The position numbers were made by a program, and so were the translations under genes. This document shows, piece by piece, positions 30,806 through 40,194 of a stretch of 64,000 bases of DNA. The stretch covers positions 2,914,001 to 2,978,000 of the forward strand of contig NZ_CP045915.1 of assembly GCF_009650095.1 (NCBI RefSeq), in the 5' to 3' direction. Position 1 is the first letter of the stretch. Every line of letters starts with the position of its first letter. Below the pieces are notes generated by a model. It was not told the DNA's origin and made no database searches. It saw nothing but the letters and a program-made list of their open reading frames with translations. The DNA comes from Gracilibacillus salitolerans. Its GTDB lineage: Bacteria; Bacillota; Bacilli; Bacillales; Amphibacillaceae.

Positions 30806-30949
30806 TTGGAATATTTAGGGACTCTTCTAAGTAGTATTATTCTGTTCATTATTTTTATCAACTTTTTTCAGGTTTATGGTGGAGAACCTTTAGAACCAAC
30901 ACTTCTAGCTATTGATATGGTCATAAAATATTATTACTTTATTATTTAA
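30806..30949 (+). pseudogene. Possible small membrane peptide, start region apparently frameshifted
   Basis: A frame reading LEYLGTLLSSIILFIIFINF and ending at TAA 30949 gives one strong transmembrane helix and a short soluble tail. GGGAGGGGATTTG and an ATG (30793) lie just upstream but in another frame; one extra base near 30796 would explain this. TTG at 30806 is the first in-frame start. The stretch 30629-31213 otherwise holds only a terminator. Low certainty. Confidence 0.3.
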
Positions 30950-31044
30950 TTTCCTTAATTCATCACTTAATAGAATTAGAACATTAAAGTAGTTACAGTT
31001 TGATAGTCAAGCCCCTTTTGAATAGAGGTCCTTACAATCCATAA

Positions 31045-31074
31045 CAAAAGGAGCTTGGATAACCAAGCTCCTTT
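31045..31074. terminator. Perfect bidirectional terminator
   Basis: AAAAGGAGCTTGG pairs with CCAAGCTCCTTTT around an ATAA loop. It lies about 140 bases beyond the yebC stop and may serve transcripts from either side. Confidence 0.8.
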
Positions 31075-31213
31075 TAATATGCTATTTTCACTGTCAATTA
31101 GGGTATCGATTGCCGTGTAATTTATAACCAATAAAGGTTCGATTTTTACTGTTTTTTGTGTTTTGTACTCCAAAACCAAATCCTTTATTAATGAAAGCGG
31201 TAGCCTTTTTTAT

Positions 31214-31963
31214 TTAAATTTGTTCCATAATTTCTTCGTTTGCATCCATGTTGTGGTATACTTCTTGGACATCTTCCATGTCCTCGAGCATTTGGACTAG
31301 TTTGACCATTTTGTTCCCAGCACTTTCATCTACTTCTGAAAGTGTTTGAGGTATCATAGTAATTTCGGCTGTTTCAAATGTAAATTCACTTTCTTCCAAA
31401 GTTGATTTTACATCTTGGAAATCCTCGGGATCGGTGTATATTTCATAAGCACCTTCCACTGTTTCCATTTCTTCTGCGCCAGCTTCAATTACTTCTAACA
31501 TTACTGTGTCTTCATCTGCATCGGTTTTACTTTGATCAATTAGCAGATAACCTTTACGATCGAACATAAAAGCTACACAGCCGTTTTCTCCCAGATTACC
31601 GCCATTTTTACTAAAAGCATGTCTTAACTCAGAAGCTGTCCGGTTTTTATTATCTGTTAATACTTCAACCATTACAGCGGTTCCACCAGGGCCATATCCT
31701 TCATATGTTAATTCTTCAAAATTAGCTCCGTCTAAGTCACCTGTCGCTTTTTTAATAGCTCGATCTATGTTTTCATTTGGCATGTTGTCAGACTTTGCCT
31801 TTTCCACTGCAAGACGTAAACTCGCATTCATTTCCGGGTCTCCGCCACCTTGTTTAGCTGCAATATAGATATCCTTAGCGTGTTTCATAAAAATTTTACC
31901 ACGTTTAGCATCTTGTGCATTTTTTCTTCTTTGAATATTCTTCCACTTAGAATGTCCTGCCAT
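31214..31963 (-). CDS. YebC/PmpR-family translation/transcription factor
   Basis: A 249-residue protein of the YebC/TACO1 family: it starts [20 protein letters not shown] and has the central [20 protein letters not shown] motif (about 104-123). Recent work on the family links it to relief of ribosome stalling at proline stretches; older work calls it a DNA-binding regulator. B. subtilis YrbC is the counterpart beside safA. The gene is single, with a terminator on each side. Confidence 0.93.
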   Translation of the reverse strand: MAGHSKWKNIQRRKNAQDAKRGKIFMKHAKDIYIAAKQGGGDPEMNASLRLAVEKAKSDNMPNENIDRAIKKATGDLDGANFEELTYEGYGPGGTAVMVEVLTDNKNRTASELRHAFSKNGGNLGENGCVAFMFDRKGYLLIDQSKTDADEDTVMLEVIEAGAEEMETVEGAYEIYTDPEDFQDVKSTLEESEFTFETAEITMIPQTLSEVDESAGNKMVKLVQMLEDMEDVQEVYHNMDANEEIMEQI

Positions 31964-32066
31964 GCTTTCTCACCTCTCATTATCTATCTTTAGTCTCCAT
32001 TACTTACTTTATCACAACTAGCAGAAATTGAAAATATAGATGCTAACGATTTGCTTTTACCAAATA

Positions 32067-32100
32067 GAAAAAGACGATTCTATTTTCGAATCGCCTTTTT
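32067..32100. terminator. Terminator of safA
   Basis: Minus-strand AAAGGCGATTC pairs with GAATCGTCTTT, then TTTC; it lies seven bases after the safA stop. Confidence 0.85.
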
Positions 32101-32106
32101 TCATTA

Positions 32107-33183
32107 TTATTCTCGGTTTCCGCCGCAACCGCAGTCATTTTTTTTCGGTTGACCGTAAGGCACTCCTTGTTGACCATATGGCTGATATGGCATTTGTTGC
32201 GGTCCTTGCGCTCCATATGGCATTGGCATTAATGGATAATTTGGTGCGCCAGGTTGTGGGATCATCGGTTCCCCTGGCATCGGTACTGGCATATTTGGTT
32301 GTTGCTGCATCGGCATTTGTTGCATCGGTTGCTGTTGACTTGGCATCATCTGATTTTGCGGCATTTGTGGCGGACCCCATGGCATTTGTTGTCCTTGCTG
32401 TTCATTAGCAGGTGGCATTTGTGCTTGATACCAACCTTGTTGTGGTTGGCTAGATGGACCTGTTTGTTGCGGCTGTGATTGTTCACCCATAACCTGTGGT
32501 TGAAAACCTTCTGGAAACGGATATTGAGGCATGTGTCCCGGGTGTCCCGGATGCCCTGGATGCCCTGGATGCCCTGGGTGTCCCATTTGTCCATATCCAT
32601 AAGGTATACCATCCTTTGAATAACATGGTGCTTGCATTGGCATTGGTTGTGGATGATGGTGATGTGGCGCCATCGGTTTGTGTTCTGGCTTCATGTGATC
32701 CTCCACTCCAGCTATATGGTCTTCATCCTCTGGCATTTGTGTTGGGTGGATATGTGTTTCAAAATTATTAGTTAGCTGTGTCCATTTTAAGTCTTGTGAT
32801 GTTTGAGATGGTGCAGGTTGTACAGGTTGTGGTGGTTGTTTATTAAAATGAATTGGTAATGATGGCATTTCTTTTTTTAATGGTCCCCATTTTTTGTCTT
32901 CATCCTCTTCAATGGCAGGTAAGATTTGATTGGGTGCTTGTGGTTTTACCTCCTGTTTGTCTTTTTTATCCGCTGTACCAGGTTGAACTTGTTGTTTTTT
33001 GTTAGATGGCGCTGGTTGTTGTTTACTATCAGCAGTAGTTGGAATCTTTATCTTCATTCCTGGCATAATCATTTCAGGATTTGAAATCTGTGGGTTCGCT
33101 GCAATTACATCATCTAAGTTAACACCATATTTTTGCGCAATTTTCCAAAGTGTTTCATCTTTTTGCACAATATGAATTTTCAA
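32107..33183 (-). CDS. safA: Spore coat assembly protein SafA (LysM, low-complexity tail)
   Basis: A 358-residue protein with one N-terminal LysM domain (residues 1-48, MKIHIVQKDETLWKIAQKYG and MIMPGMKIKIP) and a long Pro/Gln/Met-rich tail with five GHP triplets near 215-230, ending in the Cys motif KKNDCGCGGNRE. SafA is laid down early at the cortex/coat border by binding SpoVID and cortex peptidoglycan. The tail is low-complexity, so length differs from B. subtilis. It has the usual place next to nadA. Confidence 0.92.
   Translation of the reverse strand: MKIHIVQKDETLWKIAQKYGVNLDDVIAANPQISNPEMIMPGMKIKIPTTADSKQQPAPSNKKQQVQPGTADKKDKQEVKPQAPNQILPAIEEDEDKKWGPLKKEMPSLPIHFNKQPPQPVQPAPSQTSQDLKWTQLTNNFETHIHPTQMPEDEDHIAGVEDHMKPEHKPMAPHHHHPQPMPMQAPCYSKDGIPYGYGQMGHPGHPGHPGHPGHPGHMPQYPFPEGFQPQVMGEQSQPQQTGPSSQPQQGWYQAQMPPANEQQGQQMPWGPPQMPQNQMMPSQQQPMQQMPMQQQPNMPVPMPGEPMIPQPGAPNYPLMPMPYGAQGPQQMPYQPYGQQGVPYGQPKKNDCGCGGNRE
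32532..32582. repeat. Nine-base tandem repeat coding for Gly-His-Pro in safA
   Basis: About five copies of a unit like GGATGCCCT (plus strand) repeat with period 9, encoding the GHP triplets of SafA. Three central copies are nearly identical, so copy number may vary between strains. Confidence 0.85.
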
Positions 33184-33282
33184 AGCAATTTCTCCTTTCT
33201 ACATGATAAGTATGGAAGGGCATTTGTCTCGGTCTAATCCATCTTCTTTATCAACATATGCAAAATGCCTAAAATGTTGAAT

Positions 33283-33321
33283 AAAAAAAGAAGGATATCT
33301 TATTTAATCTAGATATCCTTC
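33283..33321 (-). terminator. Terminator of the nadBCA operon
   Basis: Minus-strand GAAGGATATCT (33311-33321) pairs with AGATATCCTTC (33290-33300) and is followed by seven T, about 70 bases beyond nadA. Confidence 0.9.
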
Positions 33322-33389
33322 GCTCATTTCAAGTAAATGAATGTACTCTCATTATCTGTTTTTTTTGCTCAAACTTTTAAACCTGGTTA

Positions 33390-34496
33390 TTATCTTGTTC
33401 CTTGAAGCATGCGTTTAAGGGCTTGTTTAGCATTTTTGGCTATTTCGTTTGGAACAGTTATCTGGTTAGTGTTTTTTCCTTTGCTTGCTTCTTCTAACGC
33501 CCAAGTTAAATGTGGTAAATCGATACGATTCATGGTTAAGCACGGACACATAAATGGATTTAGTGAAATAATTTTTTTATCTTGATGATTGTTAATTAAG
33601 CGATTGACTAAATTCATTTCCGTACCAATTGCCCACTTACTTCCGGCCGGTGCTTGCTCAATAGTTTCGATAATATATTTTGTGGAACCTGCAAGATCCG
33701 CTTGTTGAACGACTTCATACTTACATTCCGGATGAACAATAATATGCATATCAGGATGATTTTTACGGACTTGCTCAATATTCTTAGTCGTAAAATTCTC
33801 ATGTACTGAGCAATGTCCTTTCCATAAAATAACACGTATTTGTTCTTCTGAGTCACCTTCAAATTCTAGTTTTCTTGCAATCGGGTCCCAAACTGCCATA
33901 TGCTCCAACGGGACTCCTAAATCTACTGCGGTATTTCTACCTAAATGCTGATCAGGTAAAAATAACAGGCGCTTTTTTTGCTTGAATGCCCATTGCACCA
34001 TTTGTTTAGCATTAGATGAGGTAACCGTGGCACCACCATGCTGTCCTACGAATGCTTTGATTGCAGCGGTCGAATTGACGTATGTTAAAGGCAGAATAGT
34101 ATCCCCGAACAAGGCGGTTAGTTCCTGCCATGCTTCTTCCGTTTGCTTATCATCTGCCATATCTGCCATTGAACAGCCTGCACGCATATCCGGCAAGATC
34201 ACCTTTTGATCATCGTTCGTTAAAATATCAGCTGTTTCCGCCATAAAATGGACACCACAAAACACAATATATTTCGCTTGTTGCTTTGCAGAAACTTGCG
34301 CTAGTTGTAAGGAATCTCCACTAGAATCGGCAAATTGGATCACTTCATCCTTTTGATAATGATGTCCAGGTATAAATAAGTCATCCCCCATCTGTTCTTT
34401 AATCGATCTTATTCGCTCTAACATCTCCTCATTACTCATTTGTTGATATTGTTCAGGTAACTGCTGATGCGTGGTAAATAGTGTTGCTAGACTCAT
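33390..34496 (-). CDS. nadA: Quinolinate synthase A
   Basis: A 368-residue [4Fe-4S] enzyme condensing iminoaspartate with dihydroxyacetone phosphate to quinolinate. Cluster ligands lie in RAGCSMADM (about 110), HPECKYEV (about 230) and [11 protein letters not shown] (about 318-328). The [13 protein letters not shown] and NSTAAIKA motifs are present. It shares a 4-base overlap with nadC, showing translational coupling. Its cluster is probably matured by the divergently transcribed NifS. Confidence 0.97.
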   Translation of the reverse strand: MSLATLFTTHQQLPEQYQQMSNEEMLERIRSIKEQMGDDLFIPGHHYQKDEVIQFADSSGDSLQLAQVSAKQQAKYIVFCGVHFMAETADILTNDDQKVILPDMRAGCSMADMADDKQTEEAWQELTALFGDTILPLTYVNSTAAIKAFVGQHGGATVTSSNAKQMVQWAFKQKKRLLFLPDQHLGRNTAVDLGVPLEHMAVWDPIARKLEFEGDSEEQIRVILWKGHCSVHENFTTKNIEQVRKNHPDMHIIVHPECKYEVVQQADLAGSTKYIIETIEQAPAGSKWAIGTEMNLVNRLINNHQDKKIISLNPFMCPCLTMNRIDLPHLTWALEEASKGKNTNQITVPNEIAKNAKQALKRMLQGTR

Positions 34497-35338
34497 TTTG
34501 TTCCCCCCATAATGTTAAAACTGATATCTAATGCTTGTGCTGAGTGGGTAATAAACCCAAGTGAAATCATGTCTACTTTGCTTCCACGGAAACTATGAAT
34601 ATTATCTACTGTAATATTACCAGATGCTTCCGTTATAATATGATTCGGTACCAGATCAATTAGCTCTTTTATTTCTTTCGGAGACATATTATCGAACATA
34701 ATGACATCCGCGCGTGCTGCAATCGCTTCTTGTAACTGCTGTTTGTTTTCGATTTCTACTTCAACTTTGGTCATATGCCCTATCGAACCTCGCACTTTGT
34801 TTACGGCTTCTTTTATCGAGCCAACCGCTGCAATGTGGTTGTCCTTTAACATCACCGCATCATCGAGTCCGAAACGGTGATTCACTCCCCCTCCACAACG
34901 AACTGCATATTTTTCTAGCATACGCAATCCTGGTGTCGTTTTACGAGTATCGGTTATTTTTATTTGATCATCGGCTAGATTTCTAACTACTTTGGATGTA
35001 ACAGTTGCAATGCCGCTAAGCCGTTGCAGAATGTTTAAAATAACCCGCTCTGACGTCAACAATAATGGATGTGGACCATTTACCTGCGCAATAACGTCCC
35101 CTGTCTTTACTTGCTGGCCATCTTGTTTGAACAGTTCCAGATGGATCGATTCATCAAAAAGCTGATATGCTTCTTGTAATATAACTTCACCCGCAAAAAC
35201 ACCATCCTGTTTTGCAATGAATTCACCTGTTCCTTTTGGAAATGGTTGTTCAAAAATACGATCACTTGTAATATCTCCACTTCCGATATCTTCCTGAAAA
35301 AAATCGCTTAATTGTTGCTTTAATTGTAATCGATTCAT
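34493..35338 (-). CDS. nadC: Nicotinate-nucleotide pyrophosphorylase (quinolinate PRTase)
   Basis: A 281-residue type II phosphoribosyltransferase converting quinolinate and PRPP to nicotinate mononucleotide. Motifs [32 protein letters not shown] (residues about 133-148) and [15 protein letters not shown] (about 155-169) line the active site. It overlaps both nadB and nadA by four bases. Confidence 0.97.
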   Translation of the reverse strand: MNRLQLKQQLSDFFQEDIGSGDITSDRIFEQPFPKGTGEFIAKQDGVFAGEVILQEAYQLFDESIHLELFKQDGQQVKTGDVIAQVNGPHPLLLTSERVILNILQRLSGIATVTSKVVRNLADDQIKITDTRKTTPGLRMLEKYAVRCGGGVNHRFGLDDAVMLKDNHIAAVGSIKEAVNKVRGSIGHMTKVEVEIENKQQLQEAIAARADVIMFDNMSPKEIKELIDLVPNHIITEASGNITVDNIHSFRGSKVDMISLGFITHSAQALDISFNIMGGTK

Positions 35339-36888
35339 ACACTTACTCCTTGTTTGGTTAATTGAAAAGTTATGTTTTTATTTTTCCATTGTTCCCTTTC
35401 ATACGGAAAATCAACTCGGTAATGGGCACCTCTACTCTCTGTTCGTTTCCTTGCTGCTTCGGTAACGAGCTGTGCAATCAGTAAATGATGCTGTATTTGG
35501 ACTTGCTCTCGTGATAAAGTATAGGAGCTTAAATTATTTTCTTGGATAATTGTAAATTTATCTAACCATTCCAGCATTTTTTTTAATCCAGTTTCATTGC
35601 GATTGATGCCCGCATGATTTGTCATGCGTTTTCGTAATTGATTTATATCAGGATGTTGGCTTGTTATTTGGACTGATTGACTATCTGATATTTTGTTAAA
35701 AAACAAGCCTGATTGCGTCTGTAAATAGTCTGCTAATCTTGTTGCAAATACCATTCCCTCTAACAACGAATTACTTGCCAATCGATTTGCACCGTGTACA
35801 TGTGTACAAGCCGTTTCTCCAATCGCATATAATCTGGGGATATTCGTTCTTCCAAGCAAATCGGTTTCAACCCCACCCATTGTAAAATGAGCACCGGGTT
35901 TTACCGGAATTACTCCTTGTTGCCAGTCTATGTTATTCTTTTCACATACTGAATTAATAAAAGGAAATTTAATTGGAAATTTTTTTACATTATTAATATC
36001 TAAAAATACTTTATTTCCTTTTGTTATCTCCGTCATAATTACACGGGAGACAATGTCTCGGGGGGCTAAATTTTCGAGTGGATGTATTCCTTTCATAATC
36101 TCTCTCTTGTCCTGGTCCACCAGAATAGCTCCTTCTCCTCGAACCGCTTCTGAAATTAAGTCATTGTGTTGGGCTTGTGTTGCCAACATTGTCGGGTGAA
36201 ATTGTACAAATTCCATGTCGGATACAATGGCGCCAGCACGATACGCTATCGCTATCCCATCACCGGTAGTACTGAGGTCATTCGATGTTGTATCATAAAG
36301 TGCACCGAAACCTCCTGTTGCCAATACAGTATGGTCCGCAGTATACGTATGAATTTGATTCTGTTGATCAATCGTAATGATTCCTTTACACTCTCCGTCA
36401 TCGACGACACAATCCACAGCAAGTTGCCCTTCGATAATTGTTATTTTTCCTTGTAATAATTCCTGATAAAAGTTAATAAGATATTTTCCGGTTTGATCCC
36501 CACCTGCATGGATAATTCTTCGCTGACTATGTGCCCCTTCACGACCTAATTCAAGTTCACCTTGTTGATTACGGTCAGCTTGAAATCCTTGTTGAAGAAG
36601 ACTTTTTACCACTTGTTGACCTTCTTTCACCAATGTCTCGACAGCAACTTGATGATTATGAAATACACCAGCTTTTAATGTATCTTCTCCATGTAATTGC
36701 CATTGATCCTTTGCAGAAATGGCAGCAGCTATTCCTCCTTGAGCACGGATAGAGTTACTATGCTCTGTTGAATATTTAGTAATAATTATAATATCTGCAG
36801 ACTGCCATAATTTACTTGCCAGTACATAAGCAGAAAGACCGGAACCGACAATGACAATTTGTTGTCGTCGCAATATAAAACACCACAC
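35335..36888 (-). CDS. nadB: L-aspartate oxidase
   Basis: A flavoprotein of about 512-517 residues oxidising aspartate to iminoaspartate for NadA. The FAD dinucleotide fold (IVIVGSGLSAYVLASKL), SIRAQGGIAAA, TDHTVLATGGFGALY-like segment and the active-site HFTMGGVETDLLGRT are visible. The start is unclear: GTG 36888 overlaps an operator repeat, while TTG 36873 (LRRQQIVIVG) is closer to the domain start and has GGTG seven bases before it. First gene of nadBCA. Confidence 0.95.
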   Translation of the reverse strand: MWCFILRRQQIVIVGSGLSAYVLASKLWQSADIIIITKYSTEHSNSIRAQGGIAAAISAKDQWQLHGEDTLKAGVFHNHQVAVETLVKEGQQVVKSLLQQGFQADRNQQGELELGREGAHSQRRIIHAGGDQTGKYLINFYQELLQGKITIIEGQLAVDCVVDDGECKGIITIDQQNQIHTYTADHTVLATGGFGALYDTTSNDLSTTGDGIAIAYRAGAIVSDMEFVQFHPTMLATQAQHNDLISEAVRGEGAILVDQDKREIMKGIHPLENLAPRDIVSRVIMTEITKGNKVFLDINNVKKFPIKFPFINSVCEKNNIDWQQGVIPVKPGAHFTMGGVETDLLGRTNIPRLYAIGETACTHVHGANRLASNSLLEGMVFATRLADYLQTQSGLFFNKISDSQSVQITSQHPDINQLRKRMTNHAGINRNETGLKKMLEWLDKFTIIQENNLSSYTLSREQVQIQHHLLIAQLVTEAARKRTESRGAHYRVDFPYEREQWKNKNITFQLTKQGVSV

Positions 36889-36918
36889 TTTACAGTTGTC
36901 TTTACAGTTATCTTTACA
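36888..36918. promoter_or_regulatory. Probable NadR/NiaR operator: three CTTTACA repeats, 12-bp period
   Basis: CTTTACA occurs at 36888-36894, 36900-36906 and 36912-36918 with spacers GTTGT and GTTAT. On the other strand this reads TGTAAAGA(T/C)AAC in tandem, upstream of nadB and overlapping the nifS promoter. The encoded NadR-type repressor is the obvious ligand; NAD genes of Bacilli are repressed by it with nicotinate. Assignment is inferred. Confidence 0.6.
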
Positions 36919-36924
36919 TATAAT
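36896..36924 (+). promoter_or_regulatory. Sigma-A type promoter of nifS-nadR
   Basis: TTGTCT (36896-36901), 17 bases and TATAAT (36919-36924) precede nifS; the spacer contains two of the CTTTACA repeats, so the repressor would block RNA polymerase. Confidence 0.6.
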
Positions 36925-36965
36925 GAATGATATGACAAGTATTTTTTTTTAGAAAGGACGATTGG

Positions 36966-38135
36966 ATGATTTATTGCGATTATGCGGCTACATCTCCCAT
37001 GTCAGAAATGGCATTGAATGTTTATCAGGAAGTGGCTCGGGAATATTTCGGAAACGCAAGTAGCTTGCATGATGTTGGCGGGAAAGCAAAAGATATATTA
37101 GAGAGTTCAAGAAGTATGATTGCAGAACTTTTAGATACAGAAGCGAGACAAATAGTATTTACGAGCGGGGGAACGGAAAGTAATCTACTAGCTGTCGATA
37201 CATTAATAAGAGCTAGCAGGTTACATGGGAAAAAGCATGTTATTACATCAGAAGTAGAACATAGCTCACTATATTACTTCATGAAAGAGTTAGCACGTCA
37301 ATCTGACATCGAGGTTACTTTTTTATCAGTAGATCAAAATGGCCAAATTCGATTGTCCGATCTGGAAAAATCCATCCAGCACAACACATGTCTAGTTTCT
37401 GTTCAACATGTCAATGGAGAAACGGGTGTAATTCAGCCGATAAAGGAAATGGGGGAATTGTTACAAGAGCGCGATATCCCTTTTCATAGTGATATAGTTC
37501 AATCATTTGGTAAAATAGATGTAAAGTACTTGATACCTTTCGTTGATTGTATGACGATTTCAAGTCATAAAGTTTTCGGACCTAAAGGGGTCGGTGCGAT
37601 ATATTTTTCTAAGAAACTATCATTAACATCCCACCCTGTTTCAACTAATCATGAGCATAGCTTAAGACCAGGAACAGTTAATGTACCTGGAATAGCTGCA
37701 TTTGCTGCAGCAGCTTCGGAGACAATAACTGATCTTAATACGAATCAACAGCATTTACAATCCATACAAGATCTTTTTATTCATAAATTGAAAGCTGACG
37801 AAGTTCCGTTACGGCCAATCGTAACCGCAAATCAATGTCCGAGTATTGTTGGTTGCGTTAGTGATTTTGTACAAGGTGATTATGTCATGCTAGAATATAA
37901 TCGGCATGGTATTGCTATTTCGCCAGGTAGTGCATGTAGTATTGGCACAACAGAAGTTCCAAAATCGATTCTACCTTTTATTACTAATCTCGAAGAAGGT
38001 AAGCGATTTATACGTTTTTCATTTAGCCACCATACGACGGAAAGAGACATATATCAAATCGTTGAAGCATCAGGTGTAATATATAATCGAATTAAGGAGG
38101 AGAGACAAGGCTATGACGAAAAAGTTAACGGGTAA
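36966..38135 (+). CDS. nifS: Cysteine desulfurase NifS (NAD-pathway type)
   Basis: A 389-residue class V aminotransferase fold enzyme. The PLP lysine is in ISSHKVFGPKGVGAIYF (about 199-215); the catalytic cysteine loop is ISPGSACSIGT (about 318-328). N-terminal MIYCDYAATSPMSEMAL is typical. In B. subtilis this divergent nifS supplies sulfur for the NadA cluster. It overlaps nadR by 23 bases. ATG 36966 follows AGAAAGGACGATTGG. Confidence 0.95.
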   Translation: MIYCDYAATSPMSEMALNVYQEVAREYFGNASSLHDVGGKAKDILESSRSMIAELLDTEARQIVFTSGGTESNLLAVDTLIRASRLHGKKHVITSEVEHSSLYYFMKELARQSDIEVTFLSVDQNGQIRLSDLEKSIQHNTCLVSVQHVNGETGVIQPIKEMGELLQERDIPFHSDIVQSFGKIDVKYLIPFVDCMTISSHKVFGPKGVGAIYFSKKLSLTSHPVSTNHEHSLRPGTVNVPGIAAFAAAASETITDLNTNQQHLQSIQDLFIHKLKADEVPLRPIVTANQCPSIVGCVSDFVQGDYVMLEYNRHGIAISPGSACSIGTTEVPKSILPFITNLEEGKRFIRFSFSHHTTERDIYQIVEASGVIYNRIKEERQGYDEKVNG

Positions 38136-38643
38136 AGCTAGACGCGATAGTCTTCTTACCTGGTTACAAGAAAGCAAAACACCGCTCACAGGGACAGAAC
38201 TCGCTGACAAAGCAAATGTGAGTAGACAAGCAATCGTGCAGGATATTTCCTTACTAAAGGCTCACAATCACCCTATTATCGCTACAAGTAATGGCTATTT
38301 ATATATGAAAACAGAGAATGAAAAGGCAGATTTCCGGCGTGTCATCGCTTGTAAACATGAGGGTAAGGATACCAAGGAAGAGTTATATACGATAGTAGAC
38401 TATGGTGCGACCGTAGAAAATGTCATTATCGAACACCCTATTTATGGTGATTTAAAAGCCTCTTTGATGATAAGTAGTCGTGCTGATGTTGATCAGTTTG
38501 TTCATAAAATTGAAGAAAAAAATGCTCCCTATTTACTGGAGTTGACGGATGGTATTCACAATCATACAATTGTTGCCAATGATGAGCGGAAATTGGATCA
38601 AACATATGAAGCGTTAAAGGAAAAAGGATTTATTATTGAATAA
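38113..38643 (+). CDS. nadR: NAD biosynthesis repressor NadR/NiaR (HTH_11 plus 3H domain)
   Basis: A 176-residue protein with an N-terminal winged helix (residues 12-65, TPLTGTELADKANVSRQAIV) and a C-terminal 3H domain whose conserved histidines appear at CKHEGKDT, IEHPIYGDL and DGIHNHTIV. B. subtilis YrxA/NiaR senses nicotinic acid and represses nadBCA and nifS-yrxA. Here it is the second gene of the nifS operon and so probably regulates itself. AAGGAGGAG precedes the ATG inside nifS. Confidence 0.93.
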   Translation: MTKKLTGKARRDSLLTWLQESKTPLTGTELADKANVSRQAIVQDISLLKAHNHPIIATSNGYLYMKTENEKADFRRVIACKHEGKDTKEELYTIVDYGATVENVIIEHPIYGDLKASLMISSRADVDQFVHKIEEKNAPYLLELTDGIHNHTIVANDERKLDQTYEALKEKGFIIE

Positions 38644-38677
38644 AAATAGACATTTAAGGTTAATATGGTAGACTTTT

Positions 38678-38718
38678 CGGACAGTTCAAGTGTTTTTTGC
38701 TTGGATTGTCCGTTTTTT
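38678..38718 (+). terminator. Terminator of nifS-nadR
   Basis: CGGACAGTTCAAG (38678-38690) pairs with CTTGGATTGTCCG (38700-38712), followed by six T. Confidence 0.88.
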
Positions 38719-38883
38719 CTTTACAGGGCCATTATTTATAGCATACTCTGAATGCAATTAATAACTCTTTAAGGATGTCATAAAAATTAAGATATAGTAT
38801 AAACACAGTATTATATTGCCAAAATTATAATTTTTTCTAATTTGGAGAGAATAAGTAATATTTCTTCCCAAAGGAATGATAAA

Positions 38884-39390
38884 ATGTACATTTTTATAAA
38901 TTCGTTATATATAATTGCAGGATTTAAATGGGGGGACTGGCGGAATTGGAAAAAGTATTATCCGACCATTCTTTTTTTCATTATTGGAGATTTATTATAT
39001 AATTTTATCCTATATAATAAAACAATGTGGCATTTCCATGACCTAATCTTGCCTAACCATACCGCGATTACAGTTATGGCTATGTTTGTATCTTATACTG
39101 CAACGGTGTTAATTTACTTAGGTAGGTTTCCAACAGGATGGATAAAGTGCTCTTTATGGTTTATGTTATGGTGTGGAATATATTTAGGTATTGAATATAT
39201 AAACAACAAGTTAGGATTTATTACATACCATAATGGATGGAATATATGGTGGTCTGTTTTATTTACATGTACTATTTTCATTATACTACCTATTCATCAC
39301 AAAAGACCTCTGTTTGCATGGCTGCTGTCATTTATAATTATAATATCGTTATTAAATATTTTTGATGTGAGAATAAGTGAATTGAAATAG
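38884..39390 (+). CDS. CBO0543-family membrane protein (first of two)
   Basis: A 168-residue membrane protein with about five helices, rich in W and Y, with the family-like WHFHDLILPNH loop and WNIWWSVLFT segment. I start at ATG 38884 (MYIFINSLYIIAG), which has AAAGGA seven bases upstream; TTG at 38842 is possible but lacks a ribosome site. A second member follows 63 bases later. Function of the family is unknown. Confidence 0.68.
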   Translation: MYIFINSLYIIAGFKWGDWRNWKKYYPTILFFIIGDLLYNFILYNKTMWHFHDLILPNHTAITVMAMFVSYTATVLIYLGRFPTGWIKCSLWFMLWCGIYLGIEYINNKLGFITYHNGWNIWWSVLFTCTIFIILPIHHKRPLFAWLLSFIIIISLLNIFDVRISELK

Positions 39391-39453
39391 ATTGTTGAAA
39401 CTTAATTACTAACAAAATAGTTATATAAAAATGATGATAAAAGGATAAGTAAC

Positions 39454-40017
39454 ATGATGGAAAAATACCCTACCTACAAAGAAATACGCGATGTCCACCA
39501 GCAACTTTATGATATGCGGTTAGAATATTGGATTTCTCACGATTTGTTTTCTTTCCAATGGTGGTTACTTTTACTTGTGCTTTTTATACCTTGGATTATT
39601 TGGTGGAGATTTGTTGATAAAAAAAGAATCGAACAAATTCTATTGTTTGGAACATTATTAACGATCCTTGTTATGACTTTAGATGATTTTGGCGTAGAAA
39701 AACATCTTTGGTCATATCCCGTTCAATTGCTACATGTCATACCTAGATTAATTCCAATTGACCAAGGCATTATAATTGTTGTCCATATGTTCTTATATCA
39801 GTATTTTCCTAATTGGCAAAAGTTTATTATTTCAAATATAGTAATTGCTATAATTTTTACTTTTGTTTTTGAACCTTTAACTGTGTGGTTAGGTATTTAT
39901 AAATTAGAAAGTTGGCGGTATATTTATTCTTTGCCAATTTACATTGTAAAAGCAGTTTTGATAAAATGGTTAGTCGACGAAATAATCTTAAAAAGAAAAG
40001 GCTTTAGAATAAAGTGA
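39454..40017 (+). CDS. CBO0543-family membrane protein (second of two)
   Basis: A 187-residue protein with a charged N-terminal 40 residues (YPTYKEIRDVHQQLYDMRLEYW) and five or six transmembrane helices, including FSFQWWLLLLVLFIPWIIWW and the polar DDFGVEKHLWSYPVQLLHVIP loop. This matches the CBO0543 family found in Bacillaceae, often as neighbouring paralogues. AAAGGATAAGTAAC precedes the ATG. Function unknown. The stop codon lies at the edge of a dispersed repeat. Confidence 0.72.
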   Translation: MMEKYPTYKEIRDVHQQLYDMRLEYWISHDLFSFQWWLLLLVLFIPWIIWWRFVDKKRIEQILLFGTLLTILVMTLDDFGVEKHLWSYPVQLLHVIPRLIPIDQGIIIVVHMFLYQYFPNWQKFIISNIVIAIIFTFVFEPLTVWLGIYKLESWRYIYSLPIYIVKAVLIKWLVDEIILKRKGFRIK

Positions 40018-40160
40018 GACTTCCATCAGTATGGGTTTTTTGACCCCAGCTGTATGGGTGAGCGAAACTTATCAAGGAGTTAGCGTCCGTTATCCCCTCT
40101 GGATGATTCAATTGATTTTTGCTCTCCAATTGGTCTTTACATCGAAAAACATTCCAATAC
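40009..40160 (+). repeat. Dispersed intergenic repeat, copy B
   Basis: ATAAAGTGAGACTTCCATC, then a GGGTTTTTTGACCCC hairpin, then AAACTTATCAAGGAGTTAGC. The first and last motifs match the repeat at 6816-6945. It lies between convergent genes and may also act as a terminator for the CBO0543 pair. Confidence 0.6.
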
Positions 40161-40168
40161 ATAGCAAA

Positions 40169-40194
40169 ACGCTTGCGTTTATACCGCAAGCGTT
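40169..40194 (-). terminator. Probable terminator of pheB-pheA overlapping the pheA stop
   Basis: Minus-strand AACGCTTGCG (40185-40194) pairs with CGCAAGCGTT (40169-40178); only four T follow, so strength is uncertain. The 5' arm lies in the last codons of pheA. Confidence 0.6.

Noticed and set aside
30976..31179. 67-codon minus-strand frame downstream of yebC
   Set aside because: It spans the perfect terminator at 31045-31074, lacks a ribosome site, and looks like no protein family.
32107..32612. Several long frames opposite or out of phase with safA
   Set aside because: They arise from the low-complexity Pro/Gln/Met/Gly-His-Pro coding repeats; they have no ribosome sites or family signals.
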